Positions 37,501-52,500 of a stretch of DNA of 64,000 nt are shown piece by piece. The DNA is from Ursus arctos (Eukaryota; Chordata; Mammalia; Carnivora; Ursidae). The translations under genes and the position numbers were made by a program. The notes under the pieces were generated by a model. It was not told the DNA's origin. It made no database searches and saw nothing but the letters and a program-made list of their open reading frames with translations. The stretch spans positions 7,509,001 through 7,573,000 of the forward strand of contig NW_026622963.1 in assembly GCF_023065955.2 (NCBI RefSeq), given 5' to 3'. Position 1 is the stretch's first letter; each line of letters starts with the position of its first letter.

Positions 37501-40500
37501 GACTAGTACAAGCTTAAGAGTACCTTATCTCCTGTGGCACCTGGGTGGCTCTGAGGGTTAAGGATCCAACTCTTAGATTCAGCTCAAGTCATGATCTCAG
37601 GGTCATGAGATCAAGCCCTGCATCCAGCTCTGCACTCAGCAGGGAGTCTGGTTGAGATTCTCTCTCTCTCCCCCTCTGCCCCTAACCCCCCCACTCTCTC
37701 TTGCTTTCAAATAAATAAATCTTTAAAAAAGAGAGAGAGAGAGAGTACCTTATTTCCCTAAACGCTTTTTGCTGATGATACTGGTAGGACACACTGAAAA
37801 ACAAAAAATTGCTATAGTCCCTAAGAACTGATCTCACTGCCTAGGCACTGATGAGGAAGAAGCTAACGGGAGGTAGTCATTCATCACCAGTCACAACACC
37901 CTGTCACTTGTAGGTATCTCAGTAGGCATGTTTTTAGATATTCCAAAGATATACTTGGACCTTCTGATATTTCTCCCTGTTCTGAAATACTATTTTCAAT
38001 AACCCCCTAAGGCAATCCCAAACATTTTCCTGCAAAGAGATGGGACATACCAGCTATCAAGCAAAAAAAATCAAATGGGCAACTTATGTTACATAGTAAT
38101 AGCAGTCAGGACACCTGGGTGGCTCAGTCAGTTAAGTGTCTGCCTTCAGCTCAGGTCATGAGCCTGGAGTCCTGGGACTAAGCCCTACATAGGGCTTCCT
38201 GCTCAGCGGAGAGCCTGCTTTTCCCTCTCTCGCTGCCCCTCCTCCCTGTTTGTGTTCTCTCTCTTTCTCTCAAATAAATAAAATCTTTAAAAAATAAAAA
38301 TAAAAAAATAGTACTAATAGCAGTCAGTTTATTTAGTACTTATTCTATGCCCTGAAATACTTCATTAACTGTTAAACTTTCTGTATACCAAGGTCTCCAT
38401 TAACAGGACTCAAACTTCTATTTAACTGTAAATAAAAAGGTTTCCATTTTTGTTACTCTAAAAGAATAGCTAACATTTGCTAAACAATTAGTATGGGCCA
38501 GGAACATTCTAAGTACTTTGCAGGTATTGACCCATGTATATACTACACCAACACACTATTTAGGCTGGTCCTATAATTATAGTATATTCCTTTTTTTAAA
38601 AAAAAAGATTTTATTTATTTGACAGAGAGACAGCCAGTGAGACAGCCAGTGAGAAAGGGAACACAAAGAGGGGGAGTGGGAGAGGAAGAAGCAGGCTCCC
38701 AGCGGAGCAGGGAGCCCGATGCGGGGCTCGATCCTGGAACCCCGGGATCACGCCCTGAGCCAAAGGCAGACGCTTAACGACTGAGCCACCCAGGTTCCCC
38801 TAATTATAGTATATTTTTACAAAGATGAAAATATAAAAGCCACAGAAACGGTAAGTTCACAAAGTTTGTAAACTGCAGAGCTGAAGACTGCTTCCTAAAA
38901 ATTAAGAAAGCTGGGCATAATTCATGCTATATATTTACAGTACTATAGAACTATACATTTTGGTGTTCAGGCTGGGAACTATTTTTTCCTTTGATGAACA
39001 TAAAGAAATATGACAAATGTTTATACTTATTAGATATATTTTACAAAGCTCTAAATAGGAGACCTATCATAAAAAACAGGAAGGAATCAAGAACGTCCAC
39101 AGTACCTTCCTTATTTAGCAGAGACAAAAAGCTCTAAACATAAAAAATGCTAAGCAAATTCTTTAAGAATGACAGCTTATATGCAAACACGATTAAATCT
39201 CGGGGTAACAAAAGTTGCATAGAACTCTTTTTTATGATGGAATTTCATTACGTATTTGCTTCTCAGATTCTTAGGAAACATTAAATCAAGGCTATATAAA
39301 TATCAAAAAGGCAGGTAAGTACAGAAATTAGAAGGGTATCTACAGAAAATACAGAACACTGTTTTCCTTAAAAAGATTATAGATAGCTCTTCCCCTCTAC
39401 TTACTCTCCTTAAAAAAAATGTAAAGCCTGATTTGAGGTAAGCAGAGCTAGAAGCTCTCATTTACAGGACATTTTTACCTTTTCAGCATTAGAGCGAATG
39501 CATTTTACAAAATAAGGTTCTGCCTGACCAAGTGTCTCCATCAGCTTGCTTAATGAGGCCTGCAATACAAAGCAATATAATTAGCATTTTCTCCCATTCC
39601 AAACTGGCAGGAAATAATTTATAAATACAAACAATAATGTTGCCAAACTATGCTGAAACAATGGTATACACAGAAACAGCTTTCTTTCTCAAAAGCGAAT
39701 CGTGTATATTCCCATACTGATTAAATTAAGAAGAAGGATGGTAGTTTAATCTTAAAGCTCATAGTTAAGCAACAGTAAATACTGCAGATATAAATTTTCA
39801 CTTTTTTCTTCACATTTCATAAAACAATTTATTCAAACTCATACGTTCCTAGAACAACGTTGAAAATCTCCAGTAGGGTATCCACTAGCTAGTATTTCCC
39901 CACTTTCAGTGTTCATGTAAGCGATGTCCCCTCTTTCTTTCCTGATACGGTTAATTTGTACTTTACCTCTTTTTTTTTCTGATTAGTCTAGTAGAGGTTT
40001 ATAATTTTATTTTTCAAAGAACCAGCTTTTTGGTTTTGTTGATTTTTCTCTATTATTTTTGTTTTCAATTTCATTGATTTCTGTTTTTATCTTTATCATT
40101 TTATTCCATCTGCTTGCTTTGGAATTAGTATGTTTTTCTTTTGCCAGTTTCCTAAGATAGAAGCTTATGCTATTGATTTGAGACCTTTTTCCTTTCATTA
40201 AAAGCATTTAATGTTATCAATGAAACTTGGAGCACTGCTTTACCTATACTGCACAAACTTTGATATTCATTTAAAATATTTTTAAAATCTTCCTTCCTCT
40301 GTGACTCATGTATTATTTAGATGTCTGCTTTTTATTTTCCAAATATCTGGGGATTGTTATCTTTCCTTTATTGATTTCTGGTTTAATTCCATTTTATGGT
40401 CAGATAACATATTTTGTTTTTTAGTACTCTATTTATCTTTTGGCTTCTCTATTTCTTTGAAGTATTTTTTAGTAGCTGCTCTAAGGATTATAATATGCAA

Positions 40501-43500
40501 ACTTAACTTGTCACAGTCTATTCAGAGTTTATATTTTAGGACTTCAAGTAAAACTCAGAAACCTTATGACCATCTAGACTCCTACTACTATTGTCATATA
40601 TGTTATAGCAACATACTACTTTTTTACTTTTAAGTGCTCTTTTTTGTCAGAAATGTTTACTATAGTATAAAATACATAAAATAAAATGCTTAAATCATAA
40701 GTATACAGTTTGACAAATTTTTACAAAGGGAACACACTCTTGTAACCAAAGCCCAACTCAATAAACAAACTATTACCAGAACCTCAGAAGCCCCTCTTTA
40801 CCCCATCCCATTGAATTTAGCAAGGTCACTGTACATAAGTTACCTACCTCCACACCTGAACCAAGGGTAACCATTATCCTGACTTCTAAGATGGTTAGTT
40901 AGTTTTGCCTGCTCTATGACTTCATATAAGACACCAGTATTAGTACTAGTACATAGACACTATGTACTAGTTTGTATTTGTTGCATATAATTATATTTCA
41001 TACATTTTCAGTGCTATATAGTAGTAATCCATTATATGACTATACCACAACTAAATAATCCATTGAAGATTTATCTGTTCCAGTTTGGGCTATTATGCAT
41101 AAAGCTGCTATGGGTATTCTTCTACATATCTTTTAACTGTTTTCCAAATACCTGCATCAGTTTATATTACAATAGCAGTGTATAAAAGTTCTGGTTGCTC
41201 CACATCCCTGCAAATCTTTGTATTATCAGTCTTTTTTATTTCAGCCATGCCCGCAAGTATGTAGTTAATTTGCATTTCTCTGATGACTAATAATGTTGGG
41301 CAGGTATTTAATAGGCTCACTGGCCTTCTGGATTATATCTTTTGGTATCAGACAAGTTTTGGCTGTTCAAGACTTTTGCCCATTTCAATTAGGGTATCTG
41401 TCTTTTTAAAAATTGATTTGTGGTTCTTCATATATTCCATATACAAGGTCCTTTTCAGATGTATTGCTAGTATATTTTCATACCTTGCAGCTTGCACTTT
41501 CATTCTCTTAATAATGACATTTTGTTTTTAAAAATTTTATTGAAATACAACTTAAATAATATAAAAACGTACCCATTATAGTCTACACATCAATGATTTT
41601 TAGTAAGTTTATATAGTTGTACAAACATCACTATAAGTGAGATGTAGAAATCTTCCATCACCCCAGAAATTTCCCTCCTGCCCATATGCAAGTAATAACT
41701 GCTCCTGCTCACAGCCCCAGGAAACCACCAATCTGCTTCTTGCTGCTATAAACAAACTATCTTTGAAAAAATAATCCTTTTAAACACCTTTTCCTCTGAT
41801 TATAAAGCCAATATGTGGGTATTGTAGAAAACTTAAGACACAGATGCATGTTCAGAGAATAAAAGTCAACTTGACAGTTATGTAATTGTTATTATGATCA
41901 CATTTATTGCCAAATGCCCAGTCACAATAAAAGGAAATGGATTTCTATGTATATAAAACTAAAATAAAACCAGAAACTACCTAAAATCCCATTTAGTTAA
42001 ATAAAGATGGCAGTAGCATGAAGTTTAAAATATATATAGACAAAAACCATACACATTATGTTAACAGTGATTGTATCTGGGCAGTAGGCTTAAAGGCAGG
42101 TTTTGTTTATAGTATCAATTTTCTGCTGCCTGTCTCCTCACACTGAAAACAATGAATTACTCTTTGGGATATCCACTACCCACATATGAAAGGATGAGAA
42201 AGAAAGGCAGCTGACTTTTTCCACCCCTGTTACTTCTCTCTAAAATGACCACTATAATATGGCTTTTAAGTCATATGAATCATTTTCCATTCAGGTATCT
42301 TGCAGATCATCTTGACTTTTCAAAGCCAATCTGAATGAAACAGATTCCTCTTTCTAAAAAACCTTTTTTTATAAAAAGGTAAAATAAGAAATAACCTGAA
42401 ACTGGGCACTGATGCTGGGAGGTTTCTTCTTCTTGTGCAAATGAAGAAGAGACTTGGTGATGCGATCCTGTAGCGTCAGTCTTGTCAGGTGCTTTAAAGA
42501 ATTTACCTCTAACAAGTGCTGAAATGAAGCGAGAAAAATCAAATTCTTCACATAAATTAATCAAAGAACAGGAAAAACAAAATTATAAGCCAGTTTTCAT
42601 TATCACCTAGGTATAATGACTGTGGAGACTGGATATTCAACATCCATCTTACCCTCCTGTTTTCCTGCAGAAGCTTTCCAGCTAAAAAGAAAACTGCATT
42701 TCTCAAACTCTCTTGCATTTGGGTTCCCGATGCAATTTAAGTTTATCATTTAAAATCCCACATGTGAAACTAGGAAGATCTAACTGAAACAGAGACGTTG
42801 ACTACTAGCTTCTGTTTCTTCTGACAACCATACACATCAAAGGACTTTAGCTTTTTGTGATCCCAATGTCCAGGTACTACCTTTATGAGTTGAGAGGCAG
42901 AGGAATTTGTATGGTCACTGAAACTCTAGGAAATGCACCTTAGCCCTGGACCCAATAGTTGTAGCAGCTCCTTCCTCATTCCTGGATCACACCACAGGTA
43001 GTATGTGCCTGGAACCACCAGCTAGAATGGCAGTTTCCTGCTTTCCTAGCTGACTGCAGCTGGGGTCAGTTCTGCACTGCTGTTTTAATACTCTGAAACT
43101 CTTAAGACTTCTAACGATTTTGTAAGCTCCTCTTTGAATTAAGTCCTTTTCTACTTAAAAATACCCACAGTAATTATTGTTATCTGTAACTGAATCCTAA
43201 CTCAGAGAGACAATAAATTAAATTCAATCCTATGGCTACAGCACCTAAGCCAGAAATGTACACAGAAAAAAACAAAACATCAACCCTATCAACCATGATC
43301 CTGATATACTAATCTTGATAATAAGACAGGAGTTATACATAAAGCAACTAAAGAACACAAAATAGGATATTAATAAAGTATTTGAGAGCTTTTGTAGCCA
43401 ATCACAATTTTTAAAACCATACCATATTTATGGCAGAGTTTGTCCACGGAAAGAATATATTTACACATATGTACAACTATATAATGTCATTCAAAAAGTA

Positions 43501-46500
43501 CTAAAAATTTTATTGTATGAAAAGCACAGAACTGAGTTAAAAACATGACAAATTTAAGAGTCTAAAAATATTAATTTTGACAATATAAACACTTAAAATA
43601 TAAACTTTCAAGTGGCAACAAGTACAATACATATTTTAACAAATGCAACTAAATAAAATTTTTCCAACAATGACAAAAACTTATTATCTGTACATAAGAA
43701 CTATAAAAAACTACTTTAAAAATTCATCCCACAATTACAAATGAACAAAAGACTTGAAACAGGCAATTTTCAAATAAAGTATAAATGACAAATAACATAA
43801 TGACAATTATTCAACCTGACTTATAATCAAAGAAAAGTACATTTCTTTTGAACAAGAGATTTGCTGGGGCACCTGGTGGCTCAGTCGGATAAGCGTCTGC
43901 CTTCAGCTCAGGTTGTGATCTCAGGGTCATGAGATCAAGGCCTGCCGTTGGGGCTCCCTGCTCAGTGGGGAGTCTGCTTCTCCCTCTCTCCCTACCCCTC
44001 CCCCCACTTATTCTCTCTCTCTAATAAGTAAATAAAATCTTTTTTAAAAATTAAAAAAATAGATTTTCTGTATGTCAGACTGACAACATAACAAAGACTA
44101 ACGAAACCCAGTATTCACGAGATTGTAAAGAAACAGACCTATTTATGCACCATTCTTAGGAATGCAGATCAGTATAACTTTTCTAATAAACAATTTTACT
44201 TATACGTATTTAAGGAGATTATCAAAGAAGATCTGAAAGTTATTTCTGACAATGTATTCAAAAAACAGTGAAAAACAACAGAGATATGCAATTATATGGA
44301 ATTATTTTCATAAAGTATGCTTTAGCCACACAACTAAATACTATACAGTTCATAAATATACTGTAACCTTATTTACTGACACAGAAAAATATTTGCAACT
44401 ACTCTGACAAAATACCCCATATAATCAGGAACAATGTCCTCTTGTCAGTACTATTCAATACAGTACTGGAAGTCCTAGCCCCAGCAATCAGACAACAGCA
44501 ACAAAAATATAAGAGGCATCCATATTAGTAAAGAGGAAGTTAAACTGATACTATTCACAGATGACATAATATTATACATGGAAAACTCTAAAGACTAACA
44601 AACTAGTAGAAGTAAATGAATTCAGTAGTTATAGAATATAAAATATACAGAAATCAGTTGTTTCTATACACTTATAATGAGAAGCAGAAAGAGAAATTAA
44701 GAAAACAATTCCATTTGCAACTGCACCAAACAGAATAAAATATCTTCAAACAAACTTAACAAGAAGGTGAGAGATCTGTACTCTGAAAACTAAAATACAC
44801 TGATGAAAGAAACTGAAGAGGACACAAATAAATGGAAAGATATTCCATACTCGAGGATTGGAGGAATTAATATTGTTAGAATGCTCATACTACTCAAAGC
44901 CTTAGCAACATTTTTCTTGATATGTCTTCTTAGGCAAGGGAAACAAAAGCAAAAATAAACTACTGGGACTACATCAAAATAAAAAGCTTTTTGCACAGCA
45001 AAGGAAACCATCAACAAAACGAAAAGGCAACAAAGTAAATGGGAGAAGATACCTGCAAATGATATATCCATTAAGGGGTTAACAAAAGTGATGCAATTAA
45101 AAAGTGGGGCAGAGAACCAAAGAGACATTTTCCAAAGAAGACATATAGATGGTCAACAGACACATGAAAAGATGCTCAACATCACTCACTATCAGGGAAA
45201 TGCAAATCAAAACCACACTGATAGCACCTTACACCTATCAGAATGGCTAGCATCAGAAAGACAAGAAATAACAAGTGTTGGTGAGGATGTGGAGAAAAAG
45301 GAACCCTCATGCACCACTGGTGGAACCTAAACTGGTGCAGCCACTACGAAAAACAGTATGGAGGTTCCTCAAAAAATTAAAAATAGAAATATCATATGCT
45401 CTAATAGTTCTACTACTGGGTATTTACCCAAAGAAAACAAAAACACTAATTCAAAGAGATATACGGACCTCTATGTTTATTGCAACATTATTTACAACAA
45501 TTTATTGCAACATTATTTACAACAATTCAGTGACTGATAACTGAATGGAATTTTTTACTTCAGGAGGAGCCAACATGAATATTTTTAAACCATATGAAGT
45601 TTAAAAAGAATGGTGCAAATAGCTAGACCCAGTGGTGGCATTCAAATTACTAAAAGGTTAATTATGGAAAGAGCTCAAATGTCCATCACCTGATGAATGG
45701 ATAAAGAAGATGTGATAGACAGATAGACAGACAGACAGACAGACACAGTATTACTCAGCCATCAAAAAGAATGAAATCTTGCCATTTGCAATGCATGGAT
45801 AGAGCTAGAGTGTATGACGCTAGGCGAAATAAGTCAGTCAGAGAAAGACAACTACCATACAATTTTACTCATATGTGTAATTTAAGAAACAAAACAGCAT
45901 AGGGGAAGAAAAAAAAGAGAAGTGGGGGGAAGCAAACCATAAGAGACTATTAACTATAGAGAACAAACTGAGGGTTGACGGAGGGAGGTGAGTGGGGATA
46001 AGATGATGTGTATTAAGAAGGGCACTTGTGATGAGCACTGGGTGTTCTATGTAAGTGATGAGTCACTAATTTCTACTCCTGGAACCAATGGCACACTACA
46101 TGTTAACTAACTAGAATTTAAAAAAAAACTTGAAACAAATACAAAAGGATAAAGAGACAGTGAATGAAAAAAGAAACACATGAAAAGATAAGATGTTTGA
46201 TAATGAAAGTGGTATCCTTTTTCTCTACATAACATCTTTTCATGATAAGAATATAATTACAAACCACTTAACATAAATTTTCTTGTGCTTTGTGGTTTAA
46301 AACAATATTTACCACTACCAGAAACCACATAAGCAGTGCATTACATTTTCTTTGGAAACCTAAGAGGCTTAAGTAGAAGAAATAATAACCTCATATTTTT
46401 TTGTTTTTTGAACTAGAGAATTGTGAGAATAAACAGCTCTTTCTCAGTTTTTTAAAAATTCTGGAACTCATCAAAAAGTTTACAAGTGACAGGATCCCTT

Positions 46501-49500
46501 CTTTGGGATGGTAAAAGAGAAAGAAACAGATTTTTCTTCCTTTAGTAAATTCAATAAATATTTTTGGAATACCATCCAAAAATCTACTATGTAGATCACG
46601 GTAGGCAAATTAGAGCCATGGGCTAAAACCTATCCACTGTTTTTATATAGTTTATATGATGGGAAAAAAATTAAAATAATATTTAATGACCCATGAAAAA
46701 TTATGTGAAATTCAAATTTCAATGTCCAAAAATAAAGTTCTACTGAAATACAGTCATACTTATTCAGTTACATATTGTCTATAGCTGCATTTGTGCTACA
46801 ATAGCACAGCTAAGTAGTTAACAGAGACTATAGGACCGTGAGCCTATCTGGACCTTTACAGAAATCCTTGGCTGACTAGTGCTAATGATAATGAGTTAGA
46901 TAAGCACTAATTAGAAATTATTTAAAATCAGGTAAAATTCAAAATTTCACCTTAACCTGGCTTAAGGATAAATGAAAAGATCTTATGTAAAGATGCAATT
47001 ACTTAACAAAAATTAACATTTATAATTCAGATGCTTTTCAAACACTAGAATACGAGATATATCACAAATATTTACCTGAACCATTAAACGTGGCCATTTC
47101 CTCACATCCAGTGTTATTTCTAAAATGGATTTAACTGATTACACAAAATTAATACCTATTTTGGGTACAAATAAGGTATTGCTTATCTTTGATTATTTAT
47201 AGACTGTTTGCATGAGTAAGAAAAAAAATAATTATGGTGTAGGGCACCAACAGAAAAAAGTTTTTCATAATACTCACCTTTGGAAGGCCAGGCTTGGACT
47301 TGAAATTTTTGTTTCTCCTATACAGACAAATCATTACATTTGAAAAATTAGAAAGTATTAGAAAAAACTACCCATTTCCAAGATACAGGTCCTCTATATG
47401 AAAATACTCATTCAACTAAGCAAGCACCATTGGGAATGAAAAACAAGCAAGGAAAAGAGAACAAGAAAAGAAATGCCTGCTCTGTAATGTTGGTAGAAAC
47501 AGATTTAAGCCTGATAATCAGTACTGTAATGTTGTACATTCAAAACTAAAATTTTGTTTTCTTTTGGACATTAATAAAGTTTCACTTTCTTATACCTATG
47601 GAAACTTTGTTTCTGTCATTTTAAGACTTTAAATAGATGCCTAATTTCATGTATTTTTAAAATGTTTTACTAAAATACTTATGACTTTCCCATTATACAA
47701 ATTTAAAATTCTTGGGATGCCTGGGTGGCTCAACCAGTTAAGTGTCTGCCTTCGTCTCAGGTCATGATCCTGAGGTCCTGGGATTGAGTCCCACATCGGG
47801 CTCCTTGCTCAGGGGGGAGCCTGCTTCTCCCTCTGCCTGCCACTCCCCCTGCCTGTGTTCTTTCTCTCTCTATCTCTCTGACAAATAAACAAAATCTTTT
47901 AAAAAAAAAGAAATTAAAAATTTGTTTTTCTTCTTTATAATTCAATATTATATTTACATCAGGATTTTTTTTTAATAGATAAAGAAAAGGAATAATGCCC
48001 AAGACTTATGAACATGAGCTGGGGAGTCAGAAAGACCTGAGCTTGAATCTACACTCTACCTAAATCTAAAACCTACTGGAGTAAGATTTTTAACTTTTCT
48101 AAGTCTCGGTTTCTTTAATTCACATTAATGTAAAATAATGTAGAATGTAATAATGTAAAATGAGGATGATAATACCACCGTCTTAAAGTTATTGTAAGGA
48201 TTAAATGAGTTAATTTACAATTCTGAAGTATAGCAAGACTTATATAAATTGAGCCCATTAGCACTGTTAAGCATTGACTTAGACAGGGAATGAAGAATCC
48301 AATTCAGTCATAGATCTAGCTAGTGGCCCAAAAATATGCTTTGAAATAGTGTCTGAAATATGTGGATACAGGGAGCTAAGAACTTTTTACTGGTCGAACC
48401 TGCATAGTTATATCTATGCCTTCAAAACAGTCCTATAATCAGGTAATGAGGAATGTCAGGCTGGATAAAGGTTATATGTCACTATATGGGCTCCCAGTCA
48501 CCATTTTATTTTTTTCCATGGTTCTTTCAGTTTATTGTTTGGTAGAAACGCAGGCTCTTGAACTCTGTATAAACATCTCACAAAGTGCTTCTTGTAGATT
48601 ACAAAAAGTCAAAGCCAATTTTCTTTGAGATGGGGCCCTTAGATCTGACATTCAAGTCACCATAACAGAAACAGGAGCTGTTGTACCTGACATTCTGGAA
48701 GGCCCAGTCACCATCTTATACGGGATTTTACTGTCCAAATTGTTAGGATTGTCCAAATTAAAGGACAATTGTGGTTCAAGACTGGGAATCCTAAAAAGAT
48801 GTAAAGCTTTTTTCTCTATTTGGAGGTAGGGTCTGTCAAAGAGTAATAATCATCTCCATGAGTACATCCAACCATGATTCTCCTGGTGAGATGAAAACAA
48901 ACAAACCACCAGCTTCATAATGAATGAGATTCACAGCTCTAAATACGACTTTTGATTCACTTGTTTCGCTCAAAATTCTCCTCATGAAAATGATTCACCA
49001 TCACCTGTCTCTTCTTTTTCAGCCAGAAATTTTAAACCAGTCATAAAAAGCAATCCACATTTCTGATCAATACTAACATGAGAATTCCATGCGCTCTTTC
49101 CAAGAGTTTGCTGCTAGCTGAATTAGCAAATATCCCATCCTTATCCAGCAAAGAGGTGCTACTTGGTAGTCTGCTCTGACGAATCCCAGTTCTGCCGTTG
49201 CATGCAATATCAAATGTATCTCTGTAAAATTAAGTACAATTTCCTTTAGTTAACTGAGACACATCTAACATTCTCCAAATTGCTTAAATAAGTAAAATCT
49301 AAAACTAAAGTCAAAATTTAGAAAAAAAGCTAAACCAGCAAAAAATAATTTTATCACAGAGATTACCAATCAATTTGGACTAACCTTTTCCTCGTTCAGA
49401 ACAAAGAATTCCTATGGATTCTGGTACATTCAAATACAAATGTGCACGTAGATGAACATATAATACAGCTAATATCTTTAAATTTATTAAACTATTTACA

Positions 49501-52500
49501 ATCAGTAAATAATATAATGTATTATACATAATGTGATGGTTTTTGTCTTTGTTAGATTTTAGAACTTGCAAATAGCACTGAAGGAATTAACAATCCTAAT
49601 AGGCTGCCCCATTCTATGGAATATTTCATTTCTTCCTGGGAGGTCACACACTCACTTCCTATACACATATCCACCAAAGTTACTAAGCATCTTTTATGGG
49701 CTGAGCACTACTATTCTAGCCACTGGAGATAGAGGAGTGAACGAAACAGATAAAATTATCAGTGATTAAAATATGAAGAATTAATAGGGGGCTTTCCAGG
49801 TAAAGATAACAAATTGGTCACATATTTGGATTCCTCCAGAAACCTGTGAGAATCAATAAAATAATTTTTAAGGGAATAAACACTTATATTCTTATATACT
49901 AAGAGACAATAGTAACACAGTTTTGAAATATGGAAAGCAGATGGATATAGAAAGCAATCTATACTTTCTGGCTGTGGAAGAAGACTGAGAAGCATCCATA
50001 TTTACAAAACTCCCAAAGGCTCCAGAGATGGTCGTACCAAGTACCTGTGGAAGTGGTAGCAAAGGTGGGTTAAGAACAAGAGCGATAGGTGAAAGTCAGT
50101 TTAAAAGCAGTTAGAACTCCATGCAGCCTGATGACCATTCCTCCTTTATCTAAGCAAGAGGATGAAAGAGAAAGTCCATGGACTAGACAGCACCAGGCAC
50201 AACTGGGGATGGGTATACTTAACAAAAGTCAAAGAAAATACTGAAAATAGACGGTCGGTCCTATTACCCCACTGGCTCCTGAATGCTGGCAGCTGGGACT
50301 AGAGCCTTCAAGAAGAAAATAAAAATAAACTTCTGTGTGGAATCTGACCAGCCCAAGAGGGAAGACCCAAAGATATACTGGTATATTCTAGACATTACAA
50401 CACATCCAACTAATCAGATTCCAATTAACTTTTTAGTGTTTCAATATGAATATGAACAGCTGACCAAGGTTCGCTAGACATCTGATGAAAGCCCCTAGCA
50501 TGAAACAGAGACCAAAACAATCATGGCATAAACAACTTGAAGTAAAAAAAGATTTTTTAAAGCTGTCAGTAATATTTTTAGAGAAGAGAGAAAGTATTGC
50601 ATCTATAGAGTAAGATACTATGAAAAAATTTAAAAACTGAGAAAACAAAATAATGAAAAGCTCCTAAAAATTAAAAATGTAACACCGATGAAAATGCAGA
50701 ATATATCCACTCATTCAAAAATATCTATTGAGCACCACCTAATGCCAATTTTTTTCTAGCATCTTCACATTACTTAAATTCAAATGGAAGAAAACAAACA
50801 ATAAACACATAAGAAATATACTGCATGTCAGATAATAGGTGCTAAGGAGAAATTTTAAACATATAAGAAGAATAATGCCAAGATGCTAAACTTTAATAGG
50901 GAAGTCAGGAGAGGCCCCACGAATAAGACTCCATTTAAACAGAGATGTAAAGGAGATAAAAACGCAAATCAAGCAGTTATCTGGAAAAAGAGCATTCTAC
51001 TCAGAGAGAAGAGCAAACACACAGTATGGGAGGCAAGAATTCTGTTGATGAATCTGAGATATATTAAATAAATCAACAATGCTGGAGTGGAATAAACAGA
51101 GGAAAAATGGTAGACCACGTCAGAGAAGGAGGAGGAAGCCATGTTACATATACCCTCTAGGATATGTAAGAATTTTTAGCTATTTTTCAAAAAGATTTTA
51201 TATATTTATTTGAGAGAGAGAGCATGAGCGGGAGGAGCAGAGGGAAAGGGAGGAGCAGGCTCCTTGCTGAGCAAGGAGCCTAACACACCTGACACCGGGC
51301 TCCATCCTAGGACCCTGGGATCATGACCTGAGCCAAAAGGCAAGCGCCCAACCCACTGAGCCACCCAGGCACCCCAGAATTTTTGGCTTTTAATGGGAAT
51401 GAGAAAGAATGACAAAGAAAGACTTTTAGCAAAACACTGACATGATTCAGCTTTTTTATATTAAAATATATTTTATATCTTACATATTTATATATTATAT
51501 TACAATAATGATCTGGTTGCTGTATTGAAAACTGTTTGAGGGACCAAGAATAAAAGCAGGGAGATTATTTTAGGAGGCTATTACAGTAATCCATACCAGG
51601 GCAACAGCAGTGGAAGGAATAAGGAACACTGAGATTCTGGGTATCATTTTATAGTAGTCAATGAAACTTGCAGATGGACCAAATGGGGAATGTATGAGAA
51701 AGCGGAAATTAAGGATTACTTCAAGATTTTTCACTAAATAACAGATTTAGAGATGAGGAAGTAAAAGGATTATTTCTTATAAAGCAAAACAAAACAAGAT
51801 GAAAAGTCATAATAAAACAGATCAAGTAGACTCAAGACCCAAAAAAAGAGTTTCTACACAGATCCTACAAGATTCTGGTACTTAAGTACAGAGGAGAGAT
51901 GTCACATACAAAGGATCAAGAATCAGAAAAAGGGCATCTATTAAAAAAAACACACAAAAAAATCATGCTTAATGATTTAAAAAAACTGGAATATTTCCCA
52001 CTAATATCAGGAATAAGACAAGAATGTGAGCTCTGGCCACTCTTATTCAACACTGTACTGAAATTTCTAGCCAGGGCAGTAAGTAAGAAAAAAATAAATA
52101 AAAGACATCCAAATTGGAAAGAAGTAAATTTATATTTATTCACATATGACACATGATCTTACATACAAAATATTTGAAGAAATCCACTCAACAACTTAGA
52201 ACTAATGAATTAAGCAAGGTTTAAAAATTCAATTATATTTCTATATAATAGCAATGAACAATTGATTATAAAAGCAAAAAACTCATTAATAACAGCATGA
52301 AAATAATATAATACTTAGAGAAGTAAATTTAACAAAAGAAGTATAAGACTTGTACACTAAAACTAAAAAATACTGTTGAAAGAATGAAAGATCTAAATAA
52401 GTGAAAACATATTTCATGACAGTACTCCCCAAATTAATCTACAGATTCAACACAACCTCTAGCAAAAACCACAGCTGCCTTTTTGCAGAAAATAACAATA

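Noticed and set aside
42307..42564. 85-codon minus-strand frame overlapping the HLLEVNS exon
   Set aside because: It is the wrong frame. The frame beginning [11 protein letters not shown] has the correct splice borders and matches the myosin motor.
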